A stretch of 64,000 nucleotides of DNA. Source: Nymphaea colorata (Eukaryota > Streptophyta > Magnoliopsida > Nymphaeales > Nymphaeaceae). The DNA lies in the NCBI RefSeq assembly GCF_008831285.2, contig NC_045139.1, positions 8,836,204-8,900,203 of the forward strand. Direction: 5' to 3'. This document shows positions 21,457 to 33,764 of this stretch, piece after piece (positions within the stretch are counted from its first letter, which is position 1; each line of letters begins with the position of its first letter). The notes beneath the pieces are model-generated. The model was not told the DNA's origin and made no database searches. It was given only the letters and a program-made list of their open reading frames with translations. Position numbers and translations under genes: made by a program.

Positions 21457-22416
21457 TCCTCCCCCTCCTCCTCCTTCTTCTTCTTCTGCAAAATTCTTTG
21501 CTCAAGCAATTCATGAGAGGGCGACCATGGTAGCTGTGCGGATCATAAGCCGAAAAAAAAAAAAGTCATTGTATTCGTGGGAAAGTTAAGCTCTCCGTGT
21601 CTGCTTTTGCCACGTGGATAACGCCGTGCATCTTGCTTTAACCTTCATTGACTGGAGACAGTTGTCGAGGTGGCGTTGACGGCTGCGTTATCCATGGCCA
21701 CCCATTTCTGTCGCTTTTTTCCATTAGGTTCACCATTTTATGGTAATTGTGGAAAACAACTCATAATTTTCTGTTAGCTCCAGTTTAAATATTTAGGATT
21801 GACATTGGTGCTCGTGAAATTTTTTTTGTCGCAAGCTTTAGTTTTATTAAAAATTGACAAATAAATGTCTCTTCTCCCAACTATCTTGGATCCTTGCTTG
21901 TGACTTTGAAGATTTTATTTTTTCAAACTTACCTTTTGCTTATAGTTATATAATCTGTGGCTCTTTAGACAAGGAATTTACTTAGTTCACTTTTCAGAAC
22001 AATTATCATCAAACAAGAGCATGACGAGAACTTTCTTAACATGAAAACAAAAAAATTTAGCTTTTTTTTTTCTCAACATTGTCCTATCCAAATTATATTA
22101 TCTCTCTTTTATCAAATCTCCGATCTCGGTTCCAAGATTTGGATCAGCCCTAAGATTTGAGGCTTTATGAGCCACTATTTTTTCATTGCAGGGACCAAAC
22201 TAAAGCTTCAAAATTTTAACATGGATCAAAATATAATTTTTAAATTTATATTTATTTATGTTAAATTGAATTTTTTTTTAATTTGTATGTAAAATTTTGA
22301 ATTTTTAAAAATTTGAGAGAAAGCCATGGGCCCTAGCAGCCTCTTGTCTCTGCCTCTAGATATGCGATCAGCAGATTTCAGATCCGAAAGCTCCGATTGA
22401 TTTATGAAACCATAAA

Positions 22417-22660
22417 GGTTGTGTTTGATTCCCTATGGATCTCATATTCAAGGGAATCTCAAATCCATGACAGTTGAGATTTACATATTCAAGGGAATCT
22501 CAAATCCATGACAGTTGAGATTTACAGTTGTGTCAAACTGTGGATTTTAACATCTACCCTCAACGTGGATTTCAAATCCACTTTTTAGTAAAAAAAAAAA
22601 AAAATTATGGATTTGAAGTCATATGGAGGGGGAGGGTTGGACTTGTAATCAAACGCAACC
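22417..22660. mobile_element. MITE with GGTTGTGTTTGATT ends
   Basis: The left end is GGTTGTGTTTGATT; the complement of the right end is GGTTGCGTTTGATT (13 of 14 match). TAAA flanks both sides (22413-22416 and 22661-22664), compatible with a TA-rich short target duplication as in Tourist/PIF-Harbinger MITEs. Inside, a 41-bp unit with AAGGGAATCTCAAATCC is duplicated in tandem (about 22443-22524). It contains no coding sequence. Confidence 0.7.
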
Positions 22661-22989
22661 TAAAAGAGAGAGACCCTTGGTCACCAAAGGTTGACACGGT
22701 AAAGAGAAAGGGCGCTTTTGGCAATAGCAACAAGAAGTTGCGATAATGTTTAGATATCTTGGGCACATAATCAGCATTGTCGTCCCACATTTAAAAGCTT
22801 TGTCGATTATAGTTTTCTTAAGCGGTGAATGCTCTTGAATATATTGAGCTGTATGGTGGTACAGCGACAGAGACGGGACATAAAATAAAGCACCAGGTCT
22901 TTCCAATGCTCACCTTCTTCGTATCATTCCCTTGGCGTGAACCGTGGAAATTGGCAAATTAAGATCGATCATTTATTTGCCATGTGTAT

Positions 22990-23040
22990 ATCTTGTGACT
23001 AGGGCTGAGCATTTCTTGTGACTAGGGCTGAGCATTGAAC
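22990..23040. repeat. Short tandem repeat of CTTGTGACTAGGGCTGAGCA
   Basis: The unit, about 22 bp, occurs twice in a row just before a GGGCTGAGCATTGAACCC stretch. That stretch resembles the start of a degraded plant MITE rich in AGCC/GGCC words (to about 23320). Confidence 0.6.
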
Positions 23041-24051
23041 CCAGCCGAGCCCTCCGTGGTTCGACAAAGTCAGGTCGGACAGGCCCAAAGGCCAAAATAG
23101 AGGAGAGAGAAAGAAAAAAATGAAATAAAAAATAAGAAGGATGACGATTGAAGGCGTGGCGTGTATCCCCAAATTGAGCCCTGTATATCTTGCCGGACCT
23201 GTTTTTATTTTTTTGCTTTTTTTTTTCTTAAATTTAAGATGGGTGACTTGGGTCTTGAAGTTGAATAGTCAGCTCAGGCCCAACTCATTATGGGTAGGTA
23301 CCCTACTACTCAATGGGTAAGTTTAAAAAAAAAATACATCTAAGTTTTAGAAAATTTCACTTGTTTTATATAAAATTTTTAAAAAATAATATTTCGGTTT
23401 TTATCAAAATTTAAAAGTTTTAATTTAGAAATTCTAGCTATACCGCTGCTTGACATGATGTCCACCGGTACTTGTAGCTTTCATCTTGTCTTTAATGTAC
23501 TTGAAACCTTAGTGTGACAATGTCTAGTGACCCAAACTTTTATGGGATTTAAGCCGAAGCTACCATCACTATTACTGCCGCACTTACTTCAAATAAACAA
23601 GTAAACTTGATAGCTTTCTCTCTCTTCTTTTGGAAGCAAACAAGTAAGTTATTCACTTTAATGACATTTTGTTAAAATTGAGTTTCTCACAAACTTAGTT
23701 TTGATAATCTTCCAAACACATTTTAATTATATTGTCATGTCTAACATCCGACTAAATTTAAAAACAATATTCATAGTTAGATCGTGTTTGTGTAATTTAA
23801 AAGAATGTGATTTCTACGCAAATGCAGGCTGTTATGGCCTTACGTTGGGAGAGGGAGATTTGGTGTTTTGGGACAGAATTCTTTTTTGTCTAAGCTAAAT
23901 GATATTAAAATATATGCTTTAAAGAGTGTAGCATAGTTAGGTGAAGTAAGGTATATATATAGAAGGGTACCTCGGCTCGGTTTTTCATAAATGTTACTCT
24001 CTTACGCTGTACACAAGTGAAAGGCTATTAGTTAAACTGTTCACCTAAACC

Positions 24052-24545
24052 TAGGGGTGAAGAGAACTCGAGTTTAGTCAGTTTGAACTCGGCTTGACTA
24101 ATGAAACCTTGAGCTCGATAATAGCTCCATAGAAGCAACTAAGTTTGACTTGGTAGTTATGGGTTGAGGTTGACCTTGACTCGATTAAGACTCGATAAAC
24201 TCGTTTGAATAGAATTGATATTCATCGTTATATGTTGAGTTCGAATTTGATTAAGGTTTGACAGATTTGTTTGTATAGAATTGATATTCATCATTACGTG
24301 TTGATCTGCAGCTCAACTCGATTAAGACTTGACAAACTTGTTTGAATAGAATTGATATTCATGTTGAGCTCGAGCTCGACTCGATTAAGGCTTAACAAAC
24401 TTGTAAGCTCGTTGAAATATATCGACTTGATTAAGACTCGACAAACTCGATTAAAGCTCGAGCTGGACTCAATAATTACGTGTTGAACTTGAATTAAATT
24501 TGATTATTTGAATGAATCAACTCATGAAAACTCAATCCATTAAAC
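24052..24545. repeat. Degenerate tandem repeat block (CTCGATTAAGACTCGACAAACTCG type)
   Basis: Units of about 65-75 bp repeat at least three times. Landmarks are ATAGAATTGATATTCAT at about 24209, 24277 and 24344, and CTCGATTAAGACT-like words from about 24181 to 24450. The block starts near TAGGGGTGAAGAGAACTCGAG, a form often seen at the ends of dispersed plant MITEs. It is non-coding. Confidence 0.6.
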
Positions 24546-24932
24546 AAATGATTAAGCTGGAATTCGTTCAGGAGCCCAGCTTTAACGAGAGTCAGCTGGA
24601 TGCACAGATTTTGAAGCGATAGTGAAGGAGGAAAGGATGTTTTCTAGTCGTTGGCGTGGAAAAGGGCTAGAAGGAGCTGCGGAAAAGACTAGAATACGTC
24701 ATTGAGGACAAATTTGTCATTTTCTTCGGAAACATGAGGCCCCACGCTCCCTTGGTGTCTCATCCTCACTGAGTCCCCTAAGCTCGGCGTCGTCAAAGAG
24801 GCGAATATCTGACCGTTGATTGGTTCGGATTTAGCGCGACCGATTCCCCCCCTCTTTCTCTCTTTCTCTCTATCTCCCTCTCCACCCCCGAAACAAACAG
24901 AACCGATTTCTCTCCCGATATCCTCGCACTTC

Positions 24933-24935
<3 letters not shown>

Positions 24936-24972
<37 letters not shown>
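24936..24972. repeat. (CT)n microsatellite in the BCCP 5' leader
   Basis: An uninterrupted CT run of about 36 bp, roughly 80 bp upstream of the BCCP start codon, within a generally pyrimidine-rich leader (24845-24972). Such tracts are common in plant 5' UTRs. Confidence 0.95.
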
Positions 24973-24974
<2 letters not shown>

Positions 24975-25053
24975 GGGACGGCGCAGGTAGGAGGGGGAAC
25001 TCGCCGCCCTTGTTCATCATCATCATATTCTGGTGTTTGTTGTTGGTTTGGTG

Positions 25054-28000
25054 ATGGCGTCTTCGTCTTCGATCACGGCGGCATCTGCCGCGCCGGTGGC
25101 TGCCAAGACGTCTCGACTCGGAGCTCAGTGCCACCTCGTTCCCTCGAATCTGTCGTTCCGGCCTTCCCCGAGGCCGAATCTCGCCGTCGCCGCGTCAACT
25201 TTTTATTCTCAGGCTAGTATTTTCGTTGCATTGGGTTCTGATCGGTTCGTGAAAGGATTGCATTAGCTGCATTGAGGAAGCCGCCTTCTTAAATTTAGTT
25301 GGTTTTAGGCTTTCATCATGGTAGAAGAGCTCTTCTTTTGCCGGATCTAAGAGGGAAAAGCAGAGAGAAAGTATGTAGTTTGTACATTTGCTACGACGTG
25401 TATTTGCAAGATGAGAGTGAGTATAACATGATGGAGCTCAAAGAAGCTTCCTTGTCTTTTCCCCTACTCTATGCGGGCATGGAGTTACTTTATCCCCTGT
25501 GGATGTGGGTACTTAGCTTTTTAGTGGCCCCATTTGGATTACCGACGAACCGCATCGAAGTGGGAACAGATAGATCCTCTTCGGCGTGCAACCTTTTCTG
25601 AATTTGGCACTGTTTCATTCGCCTCGGAAGTCGTACTCAACTAGTGGTACTGCTTCACATTGTGTCTTTTCCTTTTCCTGATTCAATGTGAAAGGAAAAG
25701 ATTGGGACTGGACAAGGAAAGAGAAAAATACTGTAAGTACTCCTAAACATGCACAGAAATACGGTGGTTCCCCTCAGTGATGCCGCAAACTGAAGGCTAT
25801 TGCAGTTAGTCAGTAATGCTCGCCACGCATGTGCCTGCACACCATGTGCCCCCATTTCTACATCTAAACTAATTTATGTTCATTTTCATCTTGCAGGGTT
25901 CCCTTCAGCATCGATCTACTATTATGAAATCACAGTTGAATGAGGTGATCGCTTCTGCAGCTAACTGTGTATGATTTTTTTACAACAAACTGACTAGTTT
26001 TGATCTTCTAAGGTTCCTGTTGAAGGATCTTCCCACCCGTCGAACTCTTCTGCAGATAACTCAAGTGTGGCCAAGCCTCAAAAGGAGGATATAGAATCAG
26101 AAAAACAGAGTGTTTCAACTGCTTCTGTATCAGACTCATCAATAACCGAGTTTATGGCTGAAGTAGCTAACCTTGTCAAGTAATAAGCCGTTGCTTCATT
26201 TATTGTTGAATAATGGATTGGACGTACTTTTGTTTCTGGATGCATTTGCGTTTTCTCAAACTATTCTTACTGTGGACGAAACCAAGTGTTTTTCTCCCCC
26301 TCTTTCGAAGAATCTCTAATATGGTTGAAGCTTGATTGAGGTTGCTAATGTTGTGTTTCTAGGCTGGTTGACTCCAGAGATATTGTAGAGCTGCAGTTAA
26401 AGCAACTTGACTGTGAGCTTGTTATCAGAAAAAAAGAAGCTTTGCCGCAGCCACCATCTCCAGCTCCAATGGTCATGATGCAGCCACCCGCTCCACAGCC
26501 CATGGCTTCAACTCAACCGCCTCCTTCTCCAGTGGCTACCCCAGCTCCTGCCCCCTCAGCAATCCCAGCTCTTCCACCTCCTGCTGCCAAATCAAGCCGC
26601 TCATCTCATCCACCACTTAAGTGCCCTATGGCTGGAACATTTTACCGAAGCCCAGGACCTGGGGAGCCACCATTTGTAAAGGTTGCTTCTTCAAACTTTG
26701 TATTATCTCTTAGCTTGTTTGTTCTGCATAATTGTTTTCTCTGTTTTTATGACGGCATTTTTCTTATGCAGGTTGGGGACAAGGTTAAGAAAGGGCAGGT
26801 TCTCTGCATTGTTGAGGCAATGAAGCTGATGAATGAGATTGAAGTAAGCGCTGAAACTTATTACCTATTGTCCTTTGTCAATTCCTCTTGCCTTTAAATT
26901 TCATCTCTCTCTTGAGAGTTGAGAGCAACGTTTGTTGGAAAGCTTGAAGTTGCTTCCCAAAGACACCGTATGCCTACCTTGTTTGAGGTTGCCAATAATT
27001 TGTTTGCTTAAGAGTAAATTGGTATCAGGTGAGCAGTTCCTAAGATAACCACAAGTTACCATTATCTTTCAGTTAGAGTATCTATAGATGGAAGGAGACT
27101 TTGAGCTGACAACCTGGCTGAAGATAGTCAGACTAGGAATACTATTTATATCTGCATGTTTAGTTTCAACCCGCAAGAACACTTGTATTCTTTGGATGCC
27201 AGCATTCTCCGATCAACCATGCTATCAATGGGACAGAAAATCCAGGAACACTGTTTTAAGTAAAAATTGCACTAAAAAAAGCGATAGAAACATAAAAAAC
27301 AGGTCAGCCGAATAAAGCTGGGAAAAATGTGTCTTTTGAAAAGGATGCCAAAACAAAAAAGCACGAAAAAAACACATCTTGTCACATTTTTCATAATTTT
27401 TTTCATTTTTGATTGCTGAATTTTCCCCTTCTTTTTTGTGTTTTATTTTCTAGAATTTCTTTTTAAAATTTTTTAAAACAATTTGCTGAGATTTTTCTGA
27501 GAAAAATAACTTTTCTGTATTATACCCAACAAAAACATTGCTGTTTAAAACACATAAAGAATATTTGTGATTCTGATTCCAACTATGAGCTATCACATTA
27601 GAGCTTTTCTCTATTAAGTCTGCAGCAACATGTTTTTTTTTATTATAAACAATGTCAAAGTAGCTTAGATTGGACAATCATTGGCTAAGATGGCATCACA
27701 TACGGCTATCCAAATGGCATGCGCTGGTGTCTAAGATGATAGGACAAACTCATTGGAGGGTGGAAGGTGGGTCAGGGGAAGGAAGGAGTGAATTCATTTT
27801 TAGTCGGTGGCAGGGGGTGAACTGTGGTTGGTATATGTGTTACCTTGCCGATATGGTTATTTCAAAGATGGTTCTTTCCAAGTCATTGTTCCCTGTCCTT
27901 AAACCATCCCCAATCAAGTGATCAAACCTCAGAAATAATTTGATGTGTGACATGGACATAGTTTATTTGACTAGAAACCTTTTGGAGCACCTTATTTCAA

Positions 28001-29742
28001 GGTGGAAGGAAGATTAAATGCATAAAAAATTCACAGATCACACTGTAGCAAAATTTTGTAAGTCAAAAATGCAATTTCTTCCACAAATCATGATCTGAGC
28101 CATAATTCGCAACAAACAAGCTAGGCTGAATTTATATGCACTGTTAAACTAACTGAAATCATTGTTTTTTAACTTGGAGCAATGAGGGCACACCAAAATA
28201 TGGGGAATACAATTCAGTATGTATGTAATCTGATTATGCGTCTTGGTTGTATAATTAGTTGATCTATAGTTTCTGATAGTTGTAAGCATGCTTACATATG
28301 TTGTGACCAGAAAGACCTGATGTCATAAATCATAACAACATATTCCTGGTTGCATTGTACATCTAGTTGTTTCATTCAAAACAGGTTCTTTTAAAGTACT
28401 AATAATCAGGTTCCAGAGAATCTGATGAGGAGAGAGTGTTAATATTCATGTTTCTTTACTAACATTTATTAAAAAATTCAGGAGCAAGATGACAAATTTC
28501 ATGTATTGTAAGTTTGTAACTGACCGCATGGTCATTATTTCTCACTGTTTCTTTCCAAATGCATGGCGTTTTTAATATGTTATCTTCACACTTATTAAAA
28601 TGCTGATTCTGGTTACAAACTGAATTGATGGTTGAAATGCCATTCTGACTTTTGAGTATGGTAGTTGCTGGGTGTAATTTCTTGTGAACCTACTAGTGGC
28701 TGTGTGAATGAGCAGCTTCTTAAACATGATCAAGTGGTTGCCTTTCTTTTTGAAGGTCAGGCTTGTATAGATCAAAGCATGTAACACCATAATTTATTAT
28801 GTATTTAACACACAATCGTATGTACATACTCTATGGAGTCTATATTCCATAGCCACAAATATCACCATATTTTTTAAAAATATCGTGATATTAACGAAAA
28901 AAACAAAGAAGACAATAAAAAAGGGAAAAATTGCGATATATTGAAAAAATGTTAAAAATGAATTCATCACAATTTTTTTCACGATTATTTATTTATTTAT
29001 TTCATTTTCTGTATTTATTTTTTTCAACTTTTGTTTCACTGTTTTATTTCCTCTTGTTTTAGGTATTTAACATGACCTCCTAAATGCAATACAATATTTA
29101 TTAGTTTTTCATTTCTTGTATTTTTACCTAACATGTCGATGTTTTATTTTTTAAAAAACTGAGTCTTTCCCAAGGAAAACAGCTTTGGCGATGAATACTG
29201 GAAAAAAACCTTGCTGATAAAAACCTAAGAACGATGTTGGGCATATGCTATACTCTACACTCTAGTGGTAGTACAACACCCAATAATTTATGATTGTATA
29301 TACTTTGATTTACTAAAAAAATTTACTTTTCGGTCATCTTTAATTGTTTTTTTTTTTTCCTAGCATAGAAGTTGAGGGCCAAAGAAATTTTTGACATCAA
29401 TGAAGCACCTGAAGAAAATGACTGAAGAATGTGAGGCATTTTAAAGAGCTAAAATGAAAGATAGTAGGAAGCCTCTATACATACTGTGACAAGCAATCAA
29501 GAGATATGTACAATAACTGCACTGAAGATGCTCTTATGTTATTATAATCCACGGATATCCCAGTAAACTAGGAATTTGGGAACCTCAGATTTGGATTTGA
29601 TTGCATGATTTTGAGAAAATTGTCTGTTTTCTTGTAAGAAAGGGAACATATGGTGACAAATAAAGTTTGTTGCCCAATTTCTGGCTATGATTCAGCAATT
29701 GTACCTCTGGAAGAAATTTGATCAACAGAAATCATCAAGCAT

Positions 29743-29801
<59 letters not shown>

Positions 29802-30268
29802 ACTTTTGTGCACAGAGATGCTGTTCATGCGGTGCATACAGGTGTGTAATGTGTCTGCATGTATGTGTCTGTATGTGCATATGTGAGAACTTATTTATAC
29901 ATCGAGCCAACCATCATTATGAAATAATTTGCCATGTAATTTGGTACGACTTGGATTACTCAAGTTTGAAGCTGATTGAACACATAACATGGTTCCTGTG
30001 ACATTCTTTATAAGTAGGATTTATCTTTTGCCGTATTTCTTGTTTTTACTATTCAGAAACTGACAGTGAGCTAACTGTAGATGCATTTGTAATTGTCTAG
30101 GCCGATCAGTCAGGGACAATAGTTGAGGTTCTTGTGGATGATGGTAAATCAGTCACCGTGGACATGGTACACCTTGATGTCCTTTTTTGATTCTTTGTTT
30201 TTATGTTAAATGTTTTTTCTTAGCTCACTAATTCCTCTTTGCAGCCTTTGTTCATAATTGAGCCATGA
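25054..30268 (+). CDS. BCCP: Biotin carboxyl carrier protein of plastid acetyl-CoA carboxylase, 7 exons, 284 aa
   Basis: BCCP carries the biotin that shuttles CO2 between the biotin carboxylase and carboxyltransferase of plastid acetyl-CoA carboxylase, the first step of fatty acid synthesis. Exons: 25054-25212, 25897-25944, 26013-26179, 26363-26681, 26772-26843, 30101-30166, 30245-30268; 855 bp, in frame. Residues 1 to about 70 are a Ser/Ala-rich transit peptide. Conserved blocks are LVDSRDIVELQLKQLDCELV and IRKKEAL, a Pro/Ala linker (about 135-195), PMAGTFYRSPGPGEPPFVKV and the biotinylation motif EAMKLMNEIE with acceptor Lys249. Intron 1 appears to use a GC donor (CAG|GCTAGT at 25213); a GT at 25249 would add 12 residues and also keep frame. 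Intron 5 (3.26 kb) holds a CT/TA microsatellite. This is a clear, apparently intact BCCP of the BCCP1-like type. Confidence 0.94.
26844..30100 (+). other. Large intron 5 of the BCCP gene
   Basis: This 3257-bp intron splits the biotinyl domain just after EAMKLMNEIE. It is AT-rich and contains a (TC)n(TA)n tract (29738-29799) and TG-rich runs. I see no exon and no transposon coding domain inside it. Confidence 0.7.
29738..29799. repeat. Compound (TC)n(TA)n microsatellite
   Basis: About 30 bp of TC followed by about 32 bp of TA, in BCCP intron 5 and roughly 300 bp upstream of exon 6. Confidence 0.95.
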
Positions 30269-31900
30269 AGCTGTGAAATTGGTTTGCTGAATGGAGAACA
30301 TTTTTGTTGGTAATATACATCCAATCCAGGCATGCTGCAGGACAGAAGCTCTATGTGTGTGTGTGTGTGTGTGTCCACAATCTAGACCTAGAGTTGGAAA
30401 GGCAAGGTAACTGTTCATGTCTATTTATTGTTAGATAGGCGGACGGTCTGCTTTGAGGGAAACCGACTGAAGAGAAGGATATTTTCCAATCTCGTTTTCC
30501 GTGACCATGGGACTTTTATTGTTCATCAAGACAATAATTACTAATTCAGATTTGTATTTTCTAACATTCTGATTGAATCAAAGACTGAATTACTTCTTAA
30601 ATAAAGCCATACAGAAACAGGATTTGCTTGTCTGACAATGTCTATTTGCCCCCAACTTAAAACTTTCCTACCAGAGTTCATCCTCAAGGGTGGTGACATC
30701 CTTGACTTGGTGTAGGTTGTGTTCTAGTGTCTAAGCCACAAGTATGAGACGATCTGCTCGTATGTTATGTAGAGTCAGGAGTTTCTTACCACTCTTGGTT
30801 CTTTCATCGTTTTTTCCCTCTTGCAACTTCATGTTAATTTACTAATCCATGCTGATTTTTTGGTGGTTGATGAGATTGGCGAATCAAATGAGGGGCTCAT
30901 GTTTGGATTCCATTTAAAGTGATAAATGCGCCAAAAAGAAAAAGCAGATGCCTTTTGAGGGAAACTGACACTAAAGTATCTATCCAATAGCTCCCCATGC
31001 TTTACTATTATGCTTTGACAAGATGTTCTTCACATATTGGTGTCACTGCTAAGGTCAACAATACCTACATTCTCCTTCCAATTTTTGAAGCTAATTCTCC
31101 CAGCATGATTTCATTGGAAGCTAATCCTCCCACATTGTTGGCAAATTTCACAGCATATGCAGCCCCATTTGCAGCGGTGACCATGTGACTGATCTTATCC
31201 ACTTAACAATTTGTGTAAAAGTTGGTCATTCTTCTATTTATTGGACTAGTGAGCTCCTGAACTTCGGGAGAAATTTTGTGTTCTGGGGAACATGGCAGAC
31301 ATATCACTTATTTTGAATTCTAAACTTTAACACAGGAGTTTTTAGGCCAGCCAACCTTCCAAAAGTTTTCTTCTGGCTTTGTTTGCATGTCTAAATAATA
31401 TGGTATATGAAGGGATGTATTTATTTTTATGATGGGTCAAAAGTTTGCCCATGTTTGGTTAGTTTGTTATTCTTATTTATAAGATTATTACCTGCTTACT
31501 TTTTGTTTAGGCTTGCTCGAGATATTAGTTTGTCATTCATATTTGAGAAGTTTACATATCCTTCTAAATTTTGTCGAAGTTTTCGAAACCCATTAAATCT
31601 TTCTGTTTAATGAAGAGCCACTAGTAAATTTTCAAACACCCACCTCTAGATCAGAGAAGGTTTTCTTATTTGAACAACATCTCAAGTCGGTAGAACTCTT
31701 AGTTACGAGCCTTACTTTAAAAAGAAAGACACGCAAGGACAAAGCTCTCTGCCCCGTTCTATTGACTGGAAAAGCTATTTTGCTGCAAATAAGCAAAGAT
31801 TTTATTGTGAATGGTCCTTTGATCTAGTTGGGTAGCAGCAAATGTACATGCTTGCGAAAGGCGATTAACTTTCATATTGAAATTTATTCATAAATAAGTG
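30269..31900. other. BCCP 3' UTR and intergenic sequence
   Basis: A short (GT)n run occurs at 30354-30374 soon after the stop codon. I find no further exon, RNA gene or bounded repeat up to the LINE-like fragment near 31905. Confidence 0.4.
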
Positions 31901-31904
31901 TGAC

Positions 31905-31990
31905 TTGCCCATCTTGACCCCCACCTTGATCTCCAATCAAGCAGCCTTCCTTAAAGGTGGAGATATCCATGAGAGCATGCTACTACGTTA
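31905..31990 (+). pseudogene. Fragment resembling a LINE reverse transcriptase
   Basis: The plus-strand reading LISNQAAFLKGGDIHESMLL resembles the plant non-LTR RT block of the form ISPNQ-AF-KGR-I-DN-LL. Only this one block is visible and no other RT motif follows, so it would be a short relic. Confidence 0.4.
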
Positions 31991-32186
31991 CTTGGACATG
32001 AAAAATGGTGCATCTTCTGGAGTTTCATATTACGTTGAAGCTTCCTCCGACCTTTTTAGGTACTTGGGATTCTTAGATGGGTGTCAGCGGCACCTGATCC
32101 AACAAACCCTAGGATGCAACAGAAAAATTGAAACACAAATAAAGAAAATGGACTAAAATATGGACTGAGTAGTACTCAATAGGAGG

Positions 32187-32507
32187 TCAAATCCATTGTC
32201 CTTCCTCTCGCTCCCAGGGTTTAGGGCTGCTTTGGGACCTGATATTAACTAGAGCATAGTGTATCATCTGTTTGCAGTTCAAAAGGGTAACATTCATAGA
32301 AATTGAATTGGCGGATAGTTTTTTACCGGCGGTCAGCCCAAGCAGCAACGCTGCACCCCTCAGGGCTAATACTTCTGTACTATAGAGATGGAGTGGTTCA
32401 ATAGAACATACAAGCACTGTCAAAGCCAAACAAACACTTGCAAATATTCTGGATTCATTCTCAAACAAATATGGAAGAGTGTGATCAATGGGTGGAAGAG
32501 AGCCCAT
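32187..32507 (-). pseudogene. Possible RNase H-like (LINE tail) fragment
   Basis: The minus-strand open stretch includes STEVLALRGAALLLGLTAGK. It resembles the E-ALR-AL-LA--LG block of the RNase H-like domain found at the end of plant LINE pol proteins and related genes. Catalytic residues cannot be confirmed, and the strand is opposite to the RT fragment at 31905. Low confidence. Confidence 0.3.
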
Positions 32508-33599
32508 GCAGAGGCTTCAAAGGGAAAAAAGTTTTGCTACACAAGCCAGGCCAAGAATTAGCTCTAAAGATGGCAAATGGAGAGTTTTTGAAAGGAGAGA
32601 TTGTGAATAGAGGGAAGCGATTCACAAAACAGACTTTTGGCCCACTAAAAATTTGGGTGAAATTTGACTGGAGAAGGTCATAACTAAAGCTGGAGCCCTT
32701 AAAACAGAAATGGTCAAACAAGAAGCGCGCACCAAAAGGGCTGTTGAGATTCTTATAAACTATTGCAGAAGCTGCAAATCTTTAGAAATTAATTTATTGC
32801 ATAAGGAATCATACGGTTGCTTAAGATTCACTTGTACCAAAATTTTGACATTTGATTACTACAGCAAAAATACCATGCCAAATACATTCGTCAGGTGCAG
32901 CAATAGGACCCATAGATCAAAACTACATAATACCTATCAAATGGTAAGGGGAACAATTTCTTTTTTTTTTTTTTTTTTTTTTTTTTTCAATATGAGGCGG
33001 CTCTAAAGAATCATGCACCAATTCTTCCAAGATTTCCCACAGCGGGAAATCAGGAAATTCCATATAGCAGTTCATCTAAATTTTTTACATTTGATTCGAA
33101 TTTGGTAGTGTATATGAACAACGTTGTTGTGGAGGTGAGTATCAGCTGGTACACATACAACACTTTGCGGAACAAATTCATGAAACATTGCATCCAAAGA
33201 ACACAGCGTTCCAGTTACAAGCCTTTGTTACTCAAATGGTACAAAATGGACGATTTGGCCGTGCCCTGATCAAGCAAAGACTTTAGACTCCGACCGAGCC
33301 GATCGTTGTGCTCATGCATTCGAACCCGTTAACTGAATCCTCATAAATGCGATTGTAGATATCCAAAACTCCAATCCAATTATATGTAAAAATTTAGATC
33401 CAATTTTGCGTTTTCTACATTTAAACGTGAATCTAATAACCCAACAGTCAAAAGATGCGGTAATAGCTATACCAAATCCAAATCCGATCCAACTTCCGTT
33501 GCTGGACATAGTTATGTCTTATCCGGGCGAATTGGATCCATGGTCCGCCGAGTACGTGCATGTCCAAATGCTCGTTGATCGAACACGAAAAACCCTGGT

Positions 33600-33764
33600 T
33601 TCTCTCCTCTCGTCGTTTCGTCCGGCGAGCTTCTTTTTTAGTTGTCCTAAAACCTGAATTTCTCTCGCTCTCTCTGTCTCATTTTTTCCCGGCGCTCTTG
33701 ACTTATAATCACGCCATCTCTCTCCGATTCTTCCTATTGGAGGGTCGCAGAAGCAGCGTCCAAG
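33600..33764 (+). other. Probable non-coding first exon (5' UTR) of the S18 gene
   Basis: A CT-rich leader-like stretch ends at CCAAG|GTAAAC (donor at 33765). The next acceptor, TTTTTAG at 35162-35168, lies 8 bp before the S18 start codon. A 5' UTR intron of about 1.4 kb (33765-35168) is therefore likely. The upstream limit of the exon is a guess. Confidence 0.5.

Larger units (their letters stand above)
21457..25053. promoter_or_regulatory. Divergent intergenic region between thioredoxin f-like and BCCP genes
   Basis: About 3.6 kb separates the two start codons, which point away from each other. It holds both promoters plus a MITE (22417-22660), a 22-bp tandem repeat, a CTCGATTAAGACTCGA-type repeat block (24052-24545) and the CT-rich BCCP leader. 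No coding exon is evident in between. Confidence 0.5.

Noticed and set aside
26682-26771. Read-through between BCCP exons 4 and 5
   Set aside because: The 90-bp gap is open in frame but has GT and AG borders, and its residues do not fit the biotinyl domain; it is a short intron.
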